Source: Spirodela intermedia (lineage: Eukaryota > Streptophyta > Magnoliopsida > Alismatales > Araceae). Taken from it: a DNA stretch of 64,000 nt. The DNA lies in assembly GCA_902729315.2 (NCBI GenBank), contig LR746269.1, positions 9,646,231-9,710,230 of the forward strand. Reading direction: 5' to 3'. The translations under genes were made by a program, and so were the position numbers. This document shows positions 44,256-53,428 of the stretch, piece by piece (within the stretch, counting starts at the first letter, position 1; every line of letters begins with the position of its first letter). The notes beneath the pieces were generated by a model that saw only the letters and a list, made by a program, of their open reading frames with translations, was not told where the DNA came from and ran no database searches.

Positions 44256-45858
44256 TATGCCCTTCCCTCTAACCGAAGGAACATACTCTTGTATTTGTAC
44301 GTTATCATTACTATCGTAGTACGCACGCATCTTTTCCGACATATAACATTTACTTCACACGAAACCCTCAACCTAAGTCCGGCTCGGGATCACTAGCCCT
44401 GTCAGGGAGAATAGATACTCGTCCTCTTCAGCAGGGTATAATCTTATGTCATTAACTTTGATGAGGAAGTATGGACGGAAGTTCTGTATGTACAGAAACG
44501 AAGAGGCTTTTGGCCTGAGATGCAGTCGTGCCATGAATGAATCGTACGTCTTTGAGAAGAGTCAGAGCTGACGACATGTTACCAGCTTTTAAGCGTGTGG
44601 CTGAGCGTACAACACAATTACTCCTCGGATCTGCAGAATCTGTGAGTCCCTTTCTGTGACGTGGTATCGAAGCGTATTTTGAACTAAAGAGAAGAAAGAA
44701 AACGATAAACCCAGCGCCCCGGGTGTAGATGTTGTCTACTCCGGAGTTACTCCGTCCAAATACTTCAGAAAAAGACGGCTTGTGCCCTGCATAAATGTTC
44801 GTTTGAGAAGCAGATAGCAAAAATTGATACATTTCACTTTGATCATGTGAACCGTAAAAAGTTGTTTGTTCCTACTCTTTACCTCGTGAATCTGTCCGAG
44901 GTGGTTGGATCCCTTCTCACATTGATTCCTATTTGGCAGTTAGTCTTGAAGATGACTTCGTGCCCTTCTTTTTTCCTCCTCTCAAGAGAGCTTTCGTGAT
45001 AAGTAGCTTTTATTGCCGACTGGTCTGGTCACAGACCTGACGTCAATACATGATCAACTGCTGGCGTCACGACCACCCGTCACCAAAGTTGTGCCTTCCT
45101 ACTTAGTCTCTTGCATCACTCGGTAGAAATGGATGTGTAAAATTATGCCTTTTGACGTGAGCTTATGTGGGTATACCGTCTAGGATGGTGATAAAGACAC
45201 CGCAGATTTTCACGGCGGCAATGGAAGACTGTAGTGAAGAATGAAGCCCACGAGAGGAGTTGACCAAAGAGGAAGATAAATTTAAGCGTACAACACATGA
45301 AACGGCGACAGACTGTTTTATTATCAAGTGATTGTAGTTTTCCTCTGAAGGACGACTGGAGCTGGATGGATTTAGAGCAGGCAGACAAGGAATGAAGACT
45401 CTCAGAGGCTCGCTTATAGAACACTATATTTATCTTTGCTGCGTAAATTCAAGCACTGCCAGAAACCTAATTATTCGAGAAGACAGAAGAGTAAAAAATA
45501 ACCACGTAGAGTCGGATTCAGATATCCTTGAATCACCATTGACGGGGGTAAGAGAGAGAGAGAGAGAGGACCACGAGTCAAATGTAGTGGCCTCGAGGCG
45601 TGACATGCAACTTTTGACAGTGAAAGAGAGCTTTCTTTGTTCATTGCTCGGTTTTGGGCTGCCCTCATACCAGGTGAATGATTCAGAGAACATTCGAAGA
45701 GAAGAAAAAGGGTAACTGCGTAGAAAACGATCTTCTACTCACAAGAGATATCGCGCTGAGAGTCAAAATAAATCTGTGACGGACAAGAGGTGGAAGGCAC
45801 TTTTAACTCTATTTTCTAGTGGTGACATACCTCATCGTGGGCTCTGAGCGTGTGAGAC
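44256..45858. other. Unannotated unique sequence before MIR169 locus 1
   Basis: GC content rises relative to the TE nest. The longest ORF (44,452-44,832, -) shows no recognisable family and unconvincing composition. A short GA run sits near 45,551. Much of this is presumably the 3' part and flank of the minus-strand MIR169 transcript. No gene called. Confidence 0.45.
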
Positions 45859-45985
45859 TGGCATGAGGAGGAGAGGGCGACACGTAGCCAAGAACAACTT
45901 GCCGCCGCCGGATCACCACCGCGGAACGCCAGCGCCGGCAAATCATTCTTGGCTGCATATCCCTCTCTACCTCTTCATGTCGGGA
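45859..45985 (-). ncRNA. MIR169: MIR169-type precursor, locus 1
   Basis: Minus-strand hairpin. The 5' arm at 45,935-45,955 reads CAGCCAAGAATGATTTGCCG plus G, two substitutions from canonical miR169. The 3' arm (complement of ~45,884-45,904) reads GGCAAGTTGTTCTTGGCTAC. The duplex pairs throughout apart from the first base, using G-U wobbles that would become A-C mismatches on +, which fixes the strand. The lower stem continues (GAAGAGGTAGAGAGGG with CCCTCTCCTCCTCATG). A TATA box lies ~110 bp upstream at 46,096-46,104. The miR169 family targets NF-YA (HAP2) transcripts in drought, nutrient and developmental responses. The two substitutions may alter targeting. Confidence 0.85.
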
Positions 45986-46095
45986 CCTCCACACCATCGA
46001 ATGCCACCGCCGGCCATCTCTCTGCATCGAACCAAAGCCGACATCCCAGCTCTTCCTCCTCACCCATCTCACTCTACTTATTCGGTGCGTCGTCA

Positions 46096-46104
46096 TATTT
46101 ATAG
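46096..46104 (-). promoter_or_regulatory. TATA box of MIR169 locus 1
   Basis: CTATAAATA on -, about 110 bp upstream of the hairpin. Similar boxes precede loci 3 and 4. Confidence 0.6.
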
Positions 46105-47258
46105 TCGTCAGAAGGGTAATTCTGCCCTCCAGATTCACCACGCTCGGTTGGGAAGCAAATCACGCCGCATAAGAACAGTTGGGGGGTGGTGGTGTTCTGG
46201 GGAGAAAACAAAAAAGGTACGTCACAGAGTTGGAAAAATTCTCAGACAACAGTGGTATCCTATTTTGCCATTTAGGGTCTATATTCTGCTCCAACTTGAC
46301 CACCGTGTACAAGTCAACCTTCCCGGCGATCTGCAAGGTCACATCTCGCGATCTGCCCTTTTTAGCTGTGCAGAAATCTTGGAATGTCCAGAATTTATTC
46401 TACAGTGACAGGCCGAAAGGCAAGGTGCGGTCGTTCAAGACCAAAGTTTGTTCTGCTTGACGTGGTTCTGGAATTCGGTTCGCGCTGACATTCTCGTGTG
46501 CCCGTCCGGGCAAAGAATCGGCATCGCCAATGCTCACCGCCATCCCCAGCGAGTAACTGACGGGAACTGGCCGACAAAGGCCGGATGCCTTGTTCCCAAT
46601 GATTCCCCTGTTCCGAAATATCTTTCGAGAATATGGCAGAAACTTCTAATATCACCAAAGCAGAAATGTCTTATGTTCTCGGGCATACCGCGAGATGTTG
46701 GAGCGGCGATCTGCCTATGAAACCTTGGAGAAATACATTATGGTGATGTAAATATTTATTAAACCATTGGAAAGGATTCTTCGACGTGCATGTTAAAAAA
46801 AAGAAACTCCTCAAATTGTAACTAGCTTGACTATTGCAACTGCTCGAGGGAGACGTTCCAGAAAATCTAAGATACCTGAGCTGTCTTCTAAGCCTGCTGA
46901 TTCTAAACCTCCCGTCCTTCTTACTTAGATTACGTTTCTAATGTTAATACGAATAGACGAAGACGGCACCTTTGCCAAAGCAGCTGCTCGATTTTATGTG
47001 CAAAATAGGCGGTCTCATCACTCAGTACCTCTCTCTCTCTTTTTCTCTCTCGTCCAACAACAGAACCTGCTTAAAAAATTGATCAATGGATCAAAACCTG
47101 ACCCCACTATCACCATTCATATGTGGCCCTTCGTGGCTTTCTCTTAAGAATTGTGAAGAATCCAACAGCAGAGGATAAAATATAGGATGCACCCAGCGGG
47201 GTCGATCACGTTTCTGGTCAAGTAAATCGAAACGATGATACTACTATAGTGTGGAGGC
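46105..47258. other. Intergenic sequence between MIR169 loci 1 and 2
   Basis: Presumed promoter of locus 1 (-) and of locus 2 (+), which diverge from here. A weak TATA-like ATAAAATATAGG lies near 47,174, about 80 bp before hairpin 2. CTCTCTCTTTTTCTC occurs near 47,030. ORFs are short and unconvincing. Confidence 0.45.
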
Positions 47259-47390
47259 CCTGGCACGAGAGGGAGAGAGTTGTGTGCAGACAAGAAATGA
47301 CTTGCCGGAGTCCTGCTGGAGATGCGTTTGTGATCCACCGCCGGCAGGTTGTTCTTGGTTACATATCGCCCTCTCCTCCTCATGTCAGCC
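47259..47390 (+). ncRNA. MIR169: MIR169-type precursor, locus 2 (inverted, degenerate)
   Basis: Plus-strand hairpin. The 5' arm at 47,287-47,308 begins CAGACAAGAAATGACTTGCC and the 3' arm at 47,343-47,363 is GGCAGGTTGTTCTTGGTTAC plus A. Compared with canonical miR169 the 5' arm has C4 to A and a one-base insertion near position 9, giving one mismatch and one bulge in the duplex. Flanking stems (CCTGGCACGAGAGGGAG and CCCTCTCCTCCTCATGTCAG) match those of locus 1 in opposite orientation. The seed-region change probably abolishes normal miR169 targeting, so this is a decaying or diverging copy. Confidence 0.7.
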
Positions 47391-48985
47391 TCTCTCACAC
47401 ACACCCTCATCCGTCAGGTACGACATCAGGTTCTTGGCCTTGAATGCGCCTTGTAATCTCTTCTATGGTTTTGATTACCTTCCAAATGTAATATTCCGGT
47501 TATTCAGTAGCATTGCTCTTTGTTTCTGGTTCGAGTATGCTACTGTTGCTAGTGCGTGCCTACATCTACTCTCCCTCACATAGAAGAACCCACTTTGTCA
47601 TTAAATCGCAGAAGGTTTCTAGTATATGTTTCCGACGTGTAATGATGCTAAGCAATGCAATCGATTGCTGTAACACAGAAAACGGTGCAAGATAAAGCAC
47701 AGTTGGATAGATTGAGAGAGAGAGAGAGAGAAGACTGGTGGAAGTGTGAGAATGTCACGTTGGAGAAATTATTAGGTCATGGGATTACTATCTCCTGTCA
47801 AGAAAGTTATAACCTCAGCTGAGTACGGCGATCGGTTTTGGTAAGTTTGCAATGAGTCGATACAAGATTATGCTGGTAAAGAGACTTACGGAAAGTTTTC
47901 TCTGAAATCTGACATATTTTCATCGAAACCGCTGCATTAAAAAAAAAAAGTCCATTTACAGGATCGAATTTCTGACTAATCTGAAATCTGGACTCCACTC
48001 GCACCTCCAGTTGATTGCTGTCACTTCTCTCATTTATTAAGTGTGTAAATTCACCGTTCTCGATTATGATATCAAGAGGAGAGGTGGACCAATGCGGGCG
48101 GAGGTATCAAGAGGAGACGAGTTGGTCCAGAGGTTCGATTATTCTGATGAATCGTCTGTTAGATTATAGTGCAGAAACATGCATTGAGTTTGATCTTTCA
48201 GAACCTTTTTTTTCAAAAATGGGGAACTTCATGCGAGCCATGGGTTCTCCCAGCACTTGAGCAGGGTCTATCAGTCCCTTTGACTGCAACTTTGGGTAAG
48301 CAGGACATTCGAGGATCCAATATTCCGGACTCTATCTCGCCAATCCCATGGACGATTCGCCTATGGTCACACGGCATCATCCGTCGCTTCTGGTGCCTCA
48401 GAACCGGGTCTGAGGATCAGCAAGAAATGACGAAGGACGACGAGGGAAGGCGAGTGAAGGGCCCGTAATACGGGGAATCCGGATGGCTTCTCCGTTGAAA
48501 AGTTTCGATCCCTAGGCGAGCGGATATGCCCCTTGTGTCCTCGCCATATGTTGGATGAAACCAGCGAGGTCTTGGATTTTTGAAGAACAGGTCTTGCTGA
48601 TCGATCCTTTCTTTTGTTTTGGAGGTGGGAGAGGATGGAGGAGGATGAGAGATGGAAAGAGCATGAGAACGGTGGGTCCCCTCTCCTCTCCCTTCCCCCT
48701 TCCCCCTCTATCCTCCTCCTCTGGTGATGACCTTCTCTCCCCTTCTCGCCCGGTTGAATGGAGTGGAGCAGGTAGCGGTTTGATGCACATCCGTCGCCTC
48801 TCTAACTGATGGACTAAGCGATAAGTATCAGGTTAGTTTGGGATAGTTTACCCATCTAGTTAGTTTATGGAGATCCAAAACCCAAAACTCGTACAGAAAT
48901 ATCTTCTCTCCTCTTATTGTGTGTGTGTGTGTGTCTCTCTCTCTAAATTAGATATCACCTTTTGCAGCTTTGACTTCGAGCAGTG
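47391..48985. other. Unannotated sequence between MIR169 locus 2 and the GAA array
   Basis: Contains a short GA run near 47,716 and a TG/CT stretch near 48,918-48,945. ORFs at 48,169-48,809 show no recognisable family. No gene called. Confidence 0.45.
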
Positions 48986-49336
48986 AAAAAGAAGAAGAAG
49001 AAGAAGAAGAAGAAGAAGAAGAAGAGCAAGAACAAGAAGAAGAAAGAAGAAGAAGAAGAAGAAGAAGAAGAAGAAGAACAAGAAGAACAAGAAGAACAAG
49101 AAGAAGAACAAGAAGAACAAGAAGAACAAGAAGAAGAAGAAGAAGAAGAAGAAGAACAAGAACAAGAACAAGAAGAACAAGAAGAACAAGAAGAACAAGA
49201 AGAAGAAGAAGAAGAAGAACAAGAACAAGAACAAGAAAGAAGAAGAAGAAGAAGAAGAAGAAGAACAAGAACAAAAAGAACAAGAACAAGAAGAAGAACA
49301 AGAACAAGAACAAAAAGAACAAGAAGAACAAGAGGA
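48986..49336. repeat. ~350-bp (GAA)n/(GAACAA)n array
   Basis: Near-continuous AAG/GAA triplets interspersed with ACAAGA hexamers; the + strand is almost entirely A, G and scattered C. It produces long artefactual Glu/Arg/Lys ORFs on + and Leu/Phe/Ser ORFs on -. It ends ~55 bp before the 3' side of MIR169 locus 3, so it may lie in that transcript or its terminator region. Confidence 0.95.
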
Positions 49337-49390
49337 CAATTCGACTTCGAGGCTGATGGGTTACTTCAACGTAGGATGCGCGTGAGAGAC

Positions 49391-49555
49391 GCTAACATGA
49401 GAAGTAGAAAGCGACGTGTAGCCAAGAACAACCTGCCGGCGGCGGGTCACAACCGCGCGGCTCCGGCCTGCGGCCGTCAAGTCATTTGTTGGCTTGATGC
49501 CGGCAAGTCATTCTTGGCTGCACCCCACTCTCTGCCCCTTCATGCTACCATCTCT
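49391..49555 (-). ncRNA. MIR169: MIR169-type precursor, locus 3, with a second miR169-like copy in the loop
   Basis: Minus-strand hairpin. The mature-like 5' arm at 49,500-49,520 (CAGCCAAGAATGACTTGCCG plus G) differs from canonical miR169 by one base. The star-like 3' arm (complement of 49,418-49,438) is GGCAGGTTGTTCTTGGCTAC plus A. The two pair with wobbles oriented for -. The loop is longer than in the other loci because it holds AAGCCAACAAATGACTTGAC at 49,474-49,495, a diverged second mature-like sequence in the same orientation. A TATA box (CTATAAATC) lies ~145 bp upstream. Likely target family: NF-YA. Confidence 0.85.
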
Positions 49556-49698
49556 GCACCGGAGGTCTTCTCTCTATCTCTCTGTGCTACGACTGAACGA
49601 ATAAGAGAGAAACCTACTCTTCCGCCCACCCACAACCCCCCCCTCCCGTCCATGTTCCCGTATTCATCCACGGCACCTTCTCCGTCGACGGGCTCTCA

Positions 49699-49707
49699 GA
49701 TTTATAG
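49699..49707 (-). promoter_or_regulatory. TATA box of MIR169 locus 3
   Basis: CTATAAATC on -, about 145 bp upstream of hairpin 3. Confidence 0.55.
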
Positions 49708-50295
49708 CAGCAGCGGAGGGGACTTGGCTCACCCTGGATTGGGTGAGGGGGGGGGGGGGCGGGAGGCGCGGAGGGCCACAAAACGATGGAATGGAGACCC
49801 AGGGAGCACCCACAGAATTCCCATCCTTCCTTTCTCTGTGATAGATAGAGCCCTTCGTCAGGGTCCACTCACAGACTTTCGGACATATTCTATTCCTCGG
49901 GCAAGCTTTGCCGCGTAGAAGATATCTGTGTAGAGCGAGAGCGAGCGAGAGAGAGAGAGGGAGTGGCGCTAAATGGAGAACCACTTGTTTGACCGTCTTC
50001 AAGATCTGGGTCTCTTTTAGCGGTACAGAAAGGTGAAGGAATCGGATTTTGGCTTTCCGGATGGCCAATGCGGACGGTTGGACCTGGATGGATTTCTAGA
50101 ATTCTGGTGGCGTACAGATTCGGACGCGCTTGTCCGGACAGCCAATCATCACGGTGGGCCCACTGCCAGCCGCCATCGCCCCGGCGAATCGCTCGAGCCT
50201 CCCGGACAAAAGATCTCCTCTCTCTCTCCTCTCTTCCCCCCTCCTCTCATGATCTCTCTGCATCACCTGATCGACGCGTGTGGCTGCGAAGAACA

Positions 50296-50336
<41 letters not shown>

Positions 50337-51530
50337 TTTTAATCAGAAACGTGGTAAATGAACAGTGTTGAGACAAGAGTTATCTTCGAGCCTTCAAAAT
50401 TTGTTCCAAACATGCAAAATCGACAGGTGCTTTCATGCACGTCTAGTTCGTCCCGTTCCGAGAGAAAATGTTGACACGGGATAATCTGCAAATGTGCTCA
50501 AAATTTGGAAGGACACGCCCACGTCTGTCATTAGTCCCCGAGAAAGGGATACCGTCCTTATCGAGAAAACTACGCTGCTGCAGCAAACGACCCAATCACT
50601 TTATAGGGTCCCTCTCTCTCTCTGAGGTTGGGCGTTGCTGCCCACTTATCTGCCTTGGGCTTGCTGTTCTGCTCAGTCAGGTTCTCCAACAACGAAGAAA
50701 AATGACGATACCGGCAAGATGAGATGCAGGCGCAAGTTTAACAAGTTGGCATGTGAGATTTTAGAGCCAGGAATGAGGGAGATATAATTTGGTGAACAAT
50801 TTGGTTCCCTCACAAGTTCGGGATTTAAGCATAAATTCCGATGAGGATCCTTTTCTCGTCTCCCTCACAAATCAATCAATATTACAAATAATATCGACGA
50901 TGTATTTCAACTCGTCCGTACATGTTATCTATATATCCAGATGGAGACAGGTGACGCGCGAAACTTCCCAGGGTGTCTGATATGAAGTCCTCTCGAACTT
51001 GCTCTCTGCCATTGCCTCTCGTTAGGCTGTCTCTCTTGGTAGTTACTCCCTTCGTTGCGATTATCTTGGGAACTCGAACATGTCCGCTGGGGATAAATTT
51101 AATCAGTGAAAATCATGTGCATATAAAATTTTGGAAACAAATAAGTTATTATTGTAAATTAAGAACCAAGATCTGCCAACTTCAATTTTCTCATAAGAAT
51201 TTCTACTGGAATACATTCAGCAATAATATGAACTCCGACAAGAATATCTTCAAACGGGCCGTCCGTATGGCTTCATGAACTGCGAGTGAGAAATGACACG
51301 CATGAGTACGACGCGTTCGAAGGAACACGTTATTCCATCATATTGCTATCTCGATCGAAGGATCTTGTTTCAGTTAGAAAGATCCATCGATCACGGCGAA
51401 AGTACAGGAACTTGTTAAAACGGTTATGAGCAAAGTAGAACCTTATGAAATGCTCTCACGAGAGCATCTAGCGTCCGTTCATTCCAGCGGCTTTCCCCGA
51501 GATCGGAAATTCAAGTCTTCCGTATGAGGG
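49708..51530. other. Unannotated sequence between MIR169 loci 3 and 4
   Basis: Includes a G-run near 49,748, the presumed locus 3 promoter, a (GA)n at 50,299-50,332 followed by only a 10-codon ORF, and AT-rich sequence 50,750-51,280. No protein gene is supported. Confidence 0.45.
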
Positions 51531-51678
51531 CCTGGCATGAGAAGAAGACAGCAGTATGTAGCCAAGAACAACTTGCCGACGTATCGCCTCTTCAGCGTCA
51601 CCGCCATGGAGCCCGCTCGCTCGCCGCGTCGGCAAGTCATCCTTGGCTGCACTCCGCCCCCTTCCTTCTTCATGCGAG
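51531..51678 (-). ncRNA. MIR169: MIR169 precursor, locus 4 (canonical mature)
   Basis: Minus-strand hairpin with the 5' arm at 51,629-51,649: CAGCCAAGGATGACTTGCCG plus A, identical to the sequence I remember for Arabidopsis miR169a. The 3' arm, complement of 51,557-51,577, is GGCAAGTTGTTCTTGGCTAC plus A. Bases 2-19 all pair, with G-U wobbles at positions 9, 11 and 12; read on + these would be A-C mismatches, so - is the sense strand. Lower stem and flank (GAAGAAGGAAGGG with CTGTCTTCTTCTCATGCC) continue the fold. A CCTATAAATAGG box lies ~45 bp upstream at 51,721-51,732. This is the best candidate for the functional copy. Targets: NF-YA mRNAs. Confidence 0.93.
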
Positions 51679-51720
51679 GATCCTCTCACAATGCACGCCC
51701 CTGCCACCTCCACAACCGTT

Positions 51721-51732
51721 CCTATTTATAGG
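51721..51732 (-). promoter_or_regulatory. TATA box of MIR169 locus 4
   Basis: CCTATAAATAGG, close to the plant TATA consensus, ~45 bp upstream of the hairpin. Either the leader is very short or this box is internal to a longer transcript. Confidence 0.6.
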
Positions 51733-51900
51733 CACCACCCCCCCCTCCATTTGTAATCGGTATCTCCACGCCCTCTCGTGGCGGAGGCGGTTATGACTGC
51801 AAAAGTTTGTTAGGAAGTTTCTAGAACAAAACGGTTCGTTCGTGGCTGCGGTTGGGGGGATAAGTTCGTGGCTGCGGTTCTCGCCACCGATCCTTTGCGA

Positions 51901-51947
51901 TCAACTCGGGCCAACTCGGGCCAACTCGGGCCAACTCGGAAACTCGG
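51901..51947. repeat. 10-bp tandem repeat CCAACTCGGG x ~4
   Basis: Four head-to-tail copies of CCAACTCGGG (the first and last imperfect), upstream of locus 4 and of the F-box gene. Confidence 0.9.
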
Positions 51948-53428
51948 TCGGCTTGAACCCGTCGCCCAGATGCCTGACGGTTGCGCTTCCATTGGCTCTG
52001 TGGGCCCGTTCAGAATATAATTTTTTTATAGTACATTTTAGTTAAAATATAATAAATGGATTAACTGGGCCATAACCAGATTCCCGGCCCATTATCTTTC
52101 TGGAGAACCAGATTCCCCCCGGGGGGAGGGAGGTGGTGGGCTAGGGCTACGCCCGGTCAATCCCATTCACTTGGATTGGATTGCTGAGCGTGCTAGCCGA
52201 TTCCGGTGTGCTGTCGCTACGGGCCATTATAATCAAATCTCTACCACCAGAACATGTGACGTGGCCCGCCTGGGGGCTTCATCGCAGACATTAGGAATTG
52301 TGGTACACGTTTGTGGAGGGATGTAGGGGGACCACATGTTTTCGTCACGAATACGAACGTGAGAAAAAAATTATCAGAAAACTAGAAACAGAGCAGCCAG
52401 AAATTCACCTGCTCACGGCAGAGCCGCCTTCGGGAGGGGGGATCTTCCGCAATCTCGATTCGATTGGGTGCTCTACGCAGGCTTCTCCCGAGCTGAGGGG
52501 AGCTTCCGACGGCCTCTTTCAGGTGCTTGGATTGGTGCTGCCTTTTTCTTCTTGTTTTCTCTTTTGAGTGCGAGAAGCGTCCGTCTCGGACACATGCGCC
52601 GATCGCTCAAACGGAGTGGACAGTTGAGAGTGTTATGAGTATTTGATGTATTTCGACGTCTTTTTTTGATGTATTTGATGGTTCTGTGGCCAGTAAGTAA
52701 ATCGCTTTTCAGTAAGGAACAAGGTTCATGCCTCCCGGAGTTTTTTTTTTTCCGCTAGTTTTTACCTTTCATTTGTTCATCTGCTTTTTTTAGTCTTATT
52801 TTGTTATATCATTACTACTGCTCCAGAGTTACCATTTTTCCTAGAATATTTTGGGTATTTTGGGTGCTGTCCTTAGTCGGAATAGAATGATGTGATATCG
52901 TTCTGTTTTATTCCTCTTAATTACTTTTCTTTCAATAACATGCATGAATTTAAAGGGTTATAGGTTTCTCTATTCAAAGGAACGGGTCATCTAGTTGGTT
53001 GTTCTCATACGTATTCACTTTCATTTTACGGAGTCTCTGAATCAGAGGTATGAATGACTTATTGCATTTTTGCATGTTATGGTGGATCAGATTACTGTAA
53101 ATCTCCATCGACGCAAATAACCAGTAAGAGTTCGGTTTTCTTTGTTAAATTGATAGAGTTTGTTTCGTGATATACTTGCCAGTGCCGCCTCCATTATCTC
53201 TTTTTCCTGAAGGTACCATGCACCAGCGTGAAAGATTTTTCTCCAGAATGTAGCTTGTGTAGGAAAGTGAATTGAGTGCTTATGATCAACTATTTTGTTT
53301 TAGTGTTGCATGGAAGAATTTCAACTTTTCTGTTTATGTAAAAAAAATTCAGTCTAGAGTTTGATAGTGGACGTCTGCATATTATTTTGTTGCTACTTTT
53401 TTTGACAGAACCTTGTTCCTGAAGCCCA
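51948..53428 (+). other. Promoter, 5' UTR and leader intron of the F-box gene
   Basis: GC-rich sequence to ~52,522, then CAG|GTGCTT at 52,522/52,523. AT-rich sequence follows to the acceptor GACAG at 53,408, 20 bp before the F-box ATG. This fits a 5' UTR intron of ~886 bp (52,523-53,408). A short uORF may lie within 52,298-52,567. Confidence 0.6.

Noticed and set aside
44452-44832. 126-aa minus-strand ORF just after the gypsy relic
   Set aside because: No recognisable family, no splice or promoter support, composition like chance.
48983-49918. 311-aa Glu/Gln-rich ORF on + and Leu/Phe/Ser ORFs on -
   Set aside because: Direct translation of the (GAA)n/(GAACAA)n array; the downstream part overlaps the MIR169 locus 3 hairpin.
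45859-51678. Plus-strand reading of MIR169 loci 1, 3 and 4
   Set aside because: On + the G-U wobbles of the duplex become A-C mismatches and the 5' arm is no longer the miR169 mature sequence.
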